Below, piece by piece: positions 1 to 3,796 of a stretch of 5,534 bases of DNA; position 1 is the first letter of the stretch, and the number at the start of each line of letters is the position of its first letter. The position numbers and the translations under genes were made by a program. Source of the DNA: Peptococcaceae bacterium (GTDB lineage: Bacteria > Bacillota > Desulfitobacteriia > Desulfitobacteriales > Desulfitobacteriaceae); assembly GCA_031289815.1 (NCBI GenBank), contig JAITOS010000147.1:1-5534 (forward strand), given 5' to 3'. The notes below the pieces were generated by a model. That model made no database searches. It was not told the DNA's origin and worked only from the letters and a program-made list of their open reading frames with translations.

Positions 1-3
1 TAA

Positions 4-18
4 GATGGGGGGAACAAC
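4..18 (+). promoter_or_regulatory. Ribosome binding site of the lasso cyclase gene
   Basis: A G-rich run (GGGGGGA, bases 7-13) sits five bases before the ATG at 19 and serves as the likely Shine-Dalgarno. It is a poor match to AGGAGG. The window opens with TAA (bases 1-3), which may be the stop codon of a gene to the left. If so, the cyclase follows it by only about 15 bases and would be co-transcribed with it. That upstream gene is not visible, so this is inference. Confidence 0.5.
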
Positions 19-1977
19 ATGGGGACGATTTGTGGAATCTACCATAGAAAAGGCGAGCCTATCGCACTGGAGAGCGGCGCTCGCATGATGGAGCTGCTTC
101 AGGCATTTCCCCATGACGCCGCCGATAGCTGGCGGGATGGTGCGGTTTTCTTGGGAAACACGGCGCTGTATATTACCCCGGAAAGTCCGTACGAAACCCT
201 GCCCCGGCAGGCGGAGCAAGGCGCGGTGATCCTGACGGCGGACGCCATCATCGATAACCGCGCTGAATTGCTGGCGGCTTTCCAGATACCGGCAGAGTTG
301 GCCGACAAGACGGCGGACAGCGAACTCATCCTGCAAGCCTGGTTGACGTGGGGAGAGGACTGCCCGCGCCATTTAATCGGCGATTACGCCTTCGCGCTCT
401 GGGACGCTCGCAAGGAGGAGCTTTTTTGTGCCCGCGACCACGTGGGCAAGCGAACCTTTTATTATTACCTGAGCGAAGAGCGGTTTGCCTTCTGTACGAT
501 CATCAGACCGTTGCTGGCTATCAAAGGCAAGCGGCAAGAGCTGAACGAGGAATGGATCGCCAACTATTTTGCCTTGCTGGCTCCCTTGCATGAAATAGAC
601 ATCAGCGCCACGATCTATCAGGATATCCGGCAGCTGCCTCCGGCCCATACCCTGAAAGTCAGCGCCCGCGGCAACGAGATAAAAAAGTATTGGGAGCCGT
701 TGAAGTTGTCGCCCTTAAAGCTGGGTACGGATGAAGAATACGAAGAAGCCTTTCGCCAGGTGTACTTTGAAGCGGTGGCCTGTCGTTTGCGGACGAGCGG
801 CGAGGTCGGGGTGATGCTGAGCGGCGGGCTGGATTCCGGCTCGGTGGCCTGTATCGCCGCCGAAAAATTAGCCGCGGCAGGGAAGCGCCTGAAGAGCTAC
901 ACCGCCGTACCCTTCGCGGCCTATCAGGATTGGTTGGGGCCCAACGCCTTGGCGGATGAACGGGAGTATGTGCAAGTGATCCTCGATCAATACGGGAACA
1001 TCGACCCCGCCTTTTGCGCCGCCGAGGGTCTCACCGCCTATAATACCCTGGATCGTCTGACCGCGCTGATGGAGCATCCCTATAAATTTATCCAGAATTT
1101 CTGTTGGCTGGACGCCATCGCGGCGCAATGCAGCCGCGATGGCTGCCGAATCCTGCTGGATGGTCAGAACGGCAATTCTACGGTATCGTATGGCGATGTA
1201 AGTAATTTTCTCAATTCTATGCTGAGAAGCGGCAAATGGCTGACGGCGCGGCGCGAGATACGCGCTTACTCTGTGCGGTGGCGACAGAACTACCGCAATA
1301 TTTGGCGGCGGGTGCTGATCATGAACCTGCCGCCGACCCTCAAACAGGGGTATAAGCGGTTGTTCCGGGGTGAGCGAGCGACGGATGAATTGGCGGGCCC
1401 CGTCCATCCCAAGCAGGCGGCGCGCTGGCGTATCGGTAAGAGACTGAAGGCGTTGGGACTCACGCAGTCCCATGTCCACAAGCGCACGGTGTGGCAGGCA
1501 AGAAAAATGTCCCTCAATGGGTTGGGGTTTTCACAAACTGGGGACGCGGACACCAAGTTGGGGTTGGCCTACGGGATCGTCCGCCGTGATCCGACGGGCG
1601 ACAAGCGCGTGATTGAGTTTTGTCTGCGTCTGCCGCCGGAGCAGCTGGTCAAAGACGGGGTGGGAAGAAGCCTGATCCGCAGGGCGCTGGCCGGGATCCT
1701 GCCGGATAAGGTGCGGCTGAATGAGAGCGTGCGCGGGCGGCAGGCTGCTGATTGGGTTCAGCGCTTGAGGCCGGAGTGGCCGCATCTGCGGGACGAACTG
1801 GCGCGGCGGCTGGAAAATCCCAGCCTGGCCGAGTATATCGACAGCCGCCTGGTGAAGGAAACCTTGGCTGGGATGGCGGAATACCCAAGCGATGAGGAGG
1901 GTTCTTCGCTGTTTATGCTCATGATGGTTTTAGCGATGGGCAGGTTCCTGGAATCAGTCAGCGCGGAGGACGATTAG
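19..1977 (+). CDS. Lasso peptide macrocyclase (asparagine synthetase B-like)
   Basis: This 652-residue cytoplasmic protein has the two-domain layout of class B asparagine synthetase. Residues 1-170 form a glutaminase-like N-terminal domain (CGI at 5-7, DNRAEL at 79-84, GDYAFALWD at 121-129, ARDHVGKRTFYYY at 138-150). A synthetase domain follows, with the ATP-pyrophosphatase loop LSGGLDSGS at 267-275. Several points favour a lasso cyclase over housekeeping AsnB. The usual SGEGADE-type loop is replaced by LDGQNGNSTVSYG (380-392). RDPTGDKRVIEFCLRLPP (523-540) and the arginine-rich VRGRQAADW (571-579) are also present. In lasso biosynthesis this enzyme adenylates an Asp or Glu side chain of the core peptide and closes the ring onto its N-terminal amine. 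The putative nucleophile is Cys5, not residue 2, so glutamine hydrolysis is doubtful. Length fits Bacillota cyclases of the paeninodin type. No precursor, leader protease or transporter gene lies in view. A divergent amidotransferase of another pathway is the main alternative. Confidence 0.82.
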   Translation: MGTICGIYHRKGEPIALESGARMMELLQAFPHDAADSWRDGAVFLGNTALYITPESPYETLPRQAEQGAVILTADAIIDNRAELLAAFQIPAELADKTADSELILQAWLTWGEDCPRHLIGDYAFALWDARKEELFCARDHVGKRTFYYYLSEERFAFCTIIRPLLAIKGKRQELNEEWIANYFALLAPLHEIDISATIYQDIRQLPPAHTLKVSARGNEIKKYWEPLKLSPLKLGTDEEYEEAFRQVYFEAVACRLRTSGEVGVMLSGGLDSGSVACIAAEKLAAAGKRLKSYTAVPFAAYQDWLGPNALADEREYVQVILDQYGNIDPAFCAAEGLTAYNTLDRLTALMEHPYKFIQNFCWLDAIAAQCSRDGCRILLDGQNGNSTVSYGDVSNFLNSMLRSGKWLTARREIRAYSVRWRQNYRNIWRRVLIMNLPPTLKQGYKRLFRGERATDELAGPVHPKQAARWRIGKRLKALGLTQSHVHKRTVWQARKMSLNGLGFSQTGDADTKLGLAYGIVRRDPTGDKRVIEFCLRLPPEQLVKDGVGRSLIRRALAGILPDKVRLNESVRGRQAADWVQRLRPEWPHLRDELARRLENPSLAEYIDSRLVKETLAGMAEYPSDEEGSSLFMLMMVLAMGRFLESVSAEDD

Positions 1978-2150
1978 CGGCAAGACGGTGTCGGGGAGAC
2001 TTTTTGGGACACAGTCACCGCATTTACATTTCAAACGCCAAAACAACCGCCATCACTTTTTTCATCGCCGAAAAACACTCCTCCCACGCCCCCTGCGATT
2101 CCTCAGATGGGCAGTTTTCGCTAAGTTTCTGGAGTATTTGGGCGGGGAAA
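1978..2150. other. Non-coding gap between cyclase gene and IS element, possible gene remnant
   Basis: These roughly 170 bases hold no convincing gene. A weak stem, GTGTC (1988-1992) with GACAC (2008-2012), encloses a loop that contains TTTTT. It is a poor terminator candidate for the cyclase gene. On the minus strand a frame stays open out of the IS end and stops at 2024-2026. Its last 40 or so residues (about 2150 down to 2027, ending in MAVVLAFEM) have a plausible amphipathic composition. This might be the 3' end of a gene cut by the IS insertion, but I do not recognise the protein. Confidence 0.3.
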
Positions 2151-2152
2151 GT

Positions 2153-2180
2153 CAAGACCACCACTTCAAGTGGTGGCTTG
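2153..2180 (-). repeat. Hairpin at the IS200 right end, with bulged base
   Basis: CCACCAC (2158-2164) pairs perfectly with GTGGTGG (2170-2176) around a TTCAA loop. The stem continues as CAAG (2153-2156) with CTTG (2177-2180), leaving base 2157 unpaired. On the tnpA sense strand the bulged base is T. An imperfect palindrome with an extrahelical T is the structure that IS608-type TnpA is known to bind at element ends. This is the outermost palindrome beyond the tnpA stop, so it is the best candidate for the right-end recognition hairpin. Confidence 0.6.
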
Positions 2181-2185
2181 GGGGA

Positions 2186-2268
2186 GCCCCTATAAGGGGC
2201 CTGGTACTGGCTGCGCCTAAAGGCGCGGTTTCGCAAGCATAACATTTTCTCTTCCCCCTAAAGGGGGG
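2186..2268 (-). repeat. Three short hairpins with A/T loops after tnpA
   Basis: Three perfect 5-bp stems follow each other. GCCCC/GGGGC (2186-2190, 2196-2200) has a TATAA loop. GCGCC/GGCGC (2213-2217, 2222-2226) has a TAAA loop. CCCCC/GGGGG (2254-2258, 2263-2267) has a TAAA loop. With the bulged hairpin at 2153-2180 they make four consecutive stems between the transposase stop codon and the right end. They could end or stabilise the tnpA transcript, or shield the gene from transcription entering the element. None is followed by a T run on the tnpA strand, so a simple intrinsic terminator is unlikely. Confidence 0.5.
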
Positions 2269-2279
2269 GACATTTACTC

Positions 2280-2700
2280 CTATGGAATTACTTCTTCTTT
2301 CCTATCCTCTTCTTCTTGATTTTTGATGTAGTTCCTTATTTGCTCTTCATTTCGTCCCACGGTGTCTACATAGTATCCGCGTGCCCAAAAATGTCGGTCC
2401 CCTTTTTTCTTGTACGCCGAGTGCCGGTCAAATATCATCAGTGCGCTCTTTCCCTTCAGATACCCCATAAATTCCGATACATACGCTCATCTTCGGGGCT
2501 ATTTTTATGCACAGATGCACATGATCCGGGCTTACATTCCCTTCCAAGATCTCTACTCTCTTATACTCGCACAACTTCCTGATGATTTCTCTGATATCAT
2601 TTCTCAGCACTCCATACATCGTTTTTCTACGATACTTCGGTATGAATACCACATGATATATGCAGTTCCATTTCGTATGTGCTAAACTATTATTGTCCAT
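2280..2700 (-). pseudogene. tnpA: IS200-type transposase TnpA (Y1 HUH), frameshifted
   Basis: Read from the ATG at 2698-2700, the first frame gives MDNNSLAHTKWNCIYHVVF, the typical IS200 TnpA start, then PKYRRK and the metal-binding HUH motif in SPDHVHLCI. The similarity stops after APKMSV. The next frame resumes with EFMGYLKGKSALMIFDRH, continues through RHFWARGYYVDTVGRNEEQIRNYIKNQ, which carries the expected catalytic tyrosine, and ends at the TAG at 2280-2282. The switch falls on a tandem ATACATAC (plus strand 2477-2484). Removing one ATAC unit restores a single frame of about 138 residues with the family-like sequence KMSVSEFMGYLKG. The intact enzyme nicks and rejoins single-stranded DNA at the element's hairpin ends. 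The start is backed by GGGAGGAG eight bases upstream. The break looks recent, because both halves are otherwise well preserved. Confidence 0.88.
2477..2484. repeat. 4-base tandem duplication (ATAC x2) that breaks tnpA
   Basis: ATACATAC on the plus strand reads GTATGTAT in the tnpA direction. One GTAT unit is needed for the continuous reading ...K-M-S-V-S-E-F-M-G. The second unit shifts the frame by +4, i.e. +1. This is the pattern expected from strand slippage. Confidence 0.85.
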
Positions 2701-2711
2701 TTTACGGACTC

Positions 2712-2764
2712 CTCCCTCTGTTTGACTTTGGCTTGCGAAACCTTTGTCATTATATCAGAGGGAG
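2712..2764 (-). promoter_or_regulatory. tnpA leader: hairpin over the ribosome binding site, with internal promoter
   Basis: CTCCCTCTG (2712-2720) and CAGAGGGAG (2756-2764) form a 9-bp stem. In the tnpA transcript the 3' arm CAGAGGGAG overlaps the Shine-Dalgarno GGGAGGAG, so a transcript carrying both arms would hide its start site. Occlusion of the tnpA ribosome binding site is known for IS200. Between the arms lies an extended -10 box, TGATATAAT on the minus strand (TATAAT at 2749-2754), with no good -35. A transcript begun there would start near 2742, lack the 5' arm and leave the site free. Read in the plus direction, the distal arm is followed by a T run (2768-2776), so the structure may also stop transcription leaving the element. 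Confidence 0.6.
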
Positions 2765-2800
2765 TGCTTTTTTTTCGCCTTATCGCTTCTGCTTATTCCG

Positions 2801-2976
2801 TTCTCCCCGGCATAGCCAGGGGCTTAAGCTGGAGTTATAACCTAATCACATTAGTTTAATTGTTTAACGGGTACCTGTTTCGCGCTTCGTTCACGCGACC
2901 GAAGCCGTATACCTTGGTTTCATGGTGCTGTTGCCGCAGTCTACGCCCGCAGGTTTAACCACGTGTGAAGAGGAGG
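2801..2976 (+). ncRNA. Candidate HEARO RNA (IscB omega-RNA)
   Basis: This stretch has no long frame but is rich in short stems. They include CCCC-GGC/GCC-A-GGGG (2806-2823), CTAAT/ATTAG (2843-2855), TCGCG/CGCGA (2880-2898), ACGG/CCGT (2868-2871, 2905-2908) and GGTT/AACC (2952-2960). Its 3' half, with GAAGCC (2901-2906), GGTGCTGTTGCC (2924-2935), CGCAGGTTTAAC (2948-2959) and GTGTG (2963-2967), resembles what I remember of HEARO, the structured RNA upstream of iscB genes. HEARO works as the omega-RNA that guides the IscB nuclease, with the guide at its 5' end. The position fits: an AGGAGG and an ATG follow at once, as in iscB genes. The length is near the roughly 200 bases expected. The 5' limit is a guess, and the guide would lie about 2775-2800, next to the IS200 end. 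The identification is from memory of the family and has not been tested against a covariance model. Confidence 0.5.
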
Positions 2977-3015
2977 TTAATTTTTATGCCGTTTGTGCTA
3001 TACGGTTATTCGTGA
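2971..3015 (+). pseudogene. Remnant of an iscB start codon region
   Basis: A perfect AGGAGG (2971-2976) lies nine bases before the ATG at 2986-2988. The frame reads MPFVLYGYS and stops at 3013-3015. IscB proteins commonly begin M-x-(V/F)-(F/V)-V-L-D, so the first five residues MPFVL fit and the similarity ends at Tyr6. No HNH, RuvC or bridge-helix sequence is found downstream in any frame, because the truncated toxin gene starts within about 40 bases. I infer that the coding part of an ISC element was deleted. A chance short frame after an unrelated RNA is the alternative. Confidence 0.35.
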
Positions 3016-3202
3016 ACTTATGTCCCTGGAAAGGATGGTGTCGAAGAAGATAGTAAACCTCTAACAGATTTAACTCGTGCATGAGGACTACCGCGCCGCC
3101 AGTCGCAGCCTTGTTGATAATATCCCAAACAACATCCGCGCCCTGTTCGCCCTTAATCAAAGCCACCAAAGCGCAAGCGTCCAAAACGCAGATGTCATTC
3201 AT
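2984..3202 (-). pseudogene. VapC-type PIN-domain toxin, C-terminal half missing
   Basis: The first 51 residues are a clear PIN ribonuclease start. They include VLDACALVALI with the first catalytic aspartate (Asp8), the acidic GEQGAD turn (18-23), and MHELNLLEVYY (41-51) with the second acidic residue (Glu48). PIN toxins of this type run about 130 residues and carry further catalytic aspartates in the second half. Here the sequence after Tyr51 (about base 3050 and below) turns into unrelated residues and ends at 72, inside the candidate ISC element. The remaining active-site residues are therefore absent and the protein should not cleave RNA. The ATG (3200-3202) overlaps the antitoxin stop by eight bases, a translational-coupling arrangement usual for such pairs. 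No sequence resembling the missing half appears elsewhere in the window. Confidence 0.8.
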
Positions 3203-3455
3203 GGTCTATCTCCGTTTCGTCGTGGGTCATTTTCAAAAAGCTATCTACCGTCATGTCCAAATCCGCGCCGGAGCCGCGCAGGTCATTGAGTCGTTGTACC
3301 TTGTATTCCGCTTCAGAAACATTACAGGGTTTCTCCTGCGGAACAGGCGTAATCCGAAGTTCGCCGTTTGTTTCGCGCACCCGTATTTTTTCGGTGTGTA
3401 TCAACGTAAAAAGCGGCTCCGGTAAAATATTTGTATTTAATATCATGTCGCGCAC
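3195..3455 (-). CDS. Antitoxin of the PIN toxin pair
   Basis: This small acidic protein precedes the PIN toxin gene and overlaps its start by eight bases (the stop TGA lies in ATGAATGA). Residues LNTNILPEPLFTLIHTEKIRVRETNGELRI and a C-terminal TVDSFLKMTHDE segment resemble unnamed antitoxins that accompany PIN toxins in Bacillota. The N-terminal part is probably a small beta-rich DNA-binding fold and the tail the toxin-neutralising part, by analogy. The start is uncertain. I chose the GTG at 3453-3455 because AAAGGAG (3467-3473) lies 11 bases before it. An in-frame TTG at 3504-3506 would add 17 residues but has no Shine-Dalgarno and lies only about six bases from the expected transcript start. 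An ATG at 3444-3446 is the shortest option. The gene looks intact while its toxin is broken, so selection on it may be relaxed. Confidence 0.78.
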   Translation of the reverse strand: MRDMILNTNILPEPLFTLIHTEKIRVRETNGELRITPVPQEKPCNVSEAEYKVQRLNDLRGSGADLDMTVDSFLKMTHDETEIDHE

Positions 3456-3518
3456 GATATCATCCGCTCCTTTTCGCAACTTTTTATCATCTATCCATAC
3501 CTTCAAACTATCTATTTA

Positions 3519-3547
3519 ATTATATGCTACACGCCTGTATTTATCAA
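3519..3547 (-). promoter_or_regulatory. Sigma-A type promoter of the antitoxin-toxin operon
   Basis: On the minus strand TTGATA (plus 3542-3547) and TATAAT (plus 3519-3524) are separated by exactly 17 bases, a near-consensus housekeeping promoter. Transcription should start around 3511-3513. That leaves almost no leader before the upstream TTG codon and favours initiation at the downstream GTG or ATG. Such operons are usually repressed by the antitoxin alone or with toxin. No clear operator is visible. Confidence 0.75.
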
Positions 3548-3549
3548 TC

Positions 3550-3796
3550 TGTTTGCAGGCAAGGAAAACACAGGGCGCTAGCGCTCATGCTTGCATATGC
3601 TGGTATTGCGGGTGTGCGTCTTAGCGAGGTGAGCGAAAATACTTCCGGCAAAAAAACAAAGCGAGCGGGAGGCGCCCTTTCCGGGGGCGGCCTCCCGCTC
3701 GCTTTTTGGCTATTGGCTATTCCATCTGAGTCATCCGGTTGAGTCAGCGGTTATACATCCGCCGTTTCTCCCATGACGCTTCCAATGTCAGGTTTA
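3550..3796. other. Intergenic region between two minus-strand units
   Basis: About 250 bases separate the antitoxin promoter from the stop of the secreted-protein gene. Besides the terminator, they hold a 10-bp palindrome GCGCTAGCGC (3575-3584), an 8-bp palindrome GCATATGC (3593-3600) and a doubled TTGGCTA (3706-3719). I see no gene. A plus-strand frame crossing this stretch runs straight through the terminator stem and has no ribosome binding site. Confidence 0.5.
3651..3707. terminator. Strong bidirectional intrinsic terminator
   Basis: GCGAGCGGGAGGC (3661-3673) and GCCTCCCGCTCGC (3690-3702) form a perfect 13-bp GC-rich stem. The inner part adds GCCC/GGGC pairing around a short loop. An A-rich run (3650-3660) precedes it and TTTTT (3703-3707) follows, so it can end transcription from either side. 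It lies about 95 bases beyond the stop of the minus-strand secreted-protein gene, for which it is the likely terminator. It also shields the toxin-antitoxin promoter from read-through. Confidence 0.9.

Larger units (their letters stand above)
2227..2742. repeat. 12-bp inverted repeat flanking tnpA
   Basis: GGTTTCGCAAGC at 2227-2238 reappears inverted as GCTTGCGAAACC at 2731-2742. One copy lies 3' of tnpA and the other in its leader, so the pair encloses the gene. IS200 elements do not use terminal inverted repeats, so this pair is inside the element. In the transcript the two copies could pair with each other or be a shared protein-binding site. Confidence 0.55.
2151..2780 (-). mobile_element. 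IS200-type (IS200/IS605 family) insertion sequence, inactivated
   Basis: A single-gene element on the minus strand carries only a Y1 HUH transposase, as IS200 elements do. The right end (3' of the gene) is marked by a hairpin at 2153-2180 and the left end by the leader hairpin at 2712-2764 and the poly-T run at 2768-2776. The span of about 630 bases fits IS200 elements, which run near 700. Members of this family have no terminal inverted repeats and make no target duplication, so exact ends cannot be fixed from one copy. The left end could extend to about 2830 if the stem at 2806-2823 belongs to it and not to the adjoining RNA. The transposase frame is broken, so the copy is not autonomous unless frameshifting rescues it. 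Confidence 0.7.

Noticed and set aside
868..1479. 203-codon open frame on the minus strand inside the cyclase gene
   Set aside because: It lies fully antisense to a gene with strong family motifs, its product is rich in Arg, Gln and Pro with no recognisable domain, and it has no ribosome binding site. It is a shadow of GC-rich codons.
1988..2012. Rho-independent terminator for the cyclase gene
   Set aside because: The stem GTGTC/GACAC is only five pairs with a 15-base loop, and the T run is inside the loop and not after the stem.
1988..2242. Short plus-strand frames after the cyclase gene
   Set aside because: They run through the IS200 right-end hairpins, overlap each other, and show no family features.
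2153..2267. CRISPR-like array of short palindromes
   Set aside because: The four stems differ in sequence and spacing and there is no repeated unit with equal spacers.
2150..3050. One composite element carrying tnpA plus omega-RNA/iscB in divergent order
   Set aside because: In IscB elements the RNA must lie at the left end so that its guide is drawn from flanking DNA. With tnpA on its 5' side the guide would be fixed, so two adjacent or nested elements fit better. A composite is not fully excluded.
3081..3425. Plus-strand frame across the toxin-antitoxin genes
   Set aside because: It is antisense to two overlapping genes of a recognised type with a good promoter, and has no motif of its own.
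3706..3719. Tandem TTGGCTA as a regulatory repeat
   Set aside because: Two 7-base copies right after a terminator are within chance and no gene is arranged to use them.
3431..3742. Plus-strand frame crossing the antitoxin promoter and the terminator
   Set aside because: It reads through the 13-bp terminator stem, has no Shine-Dalgarno and gives no recognisable protein.
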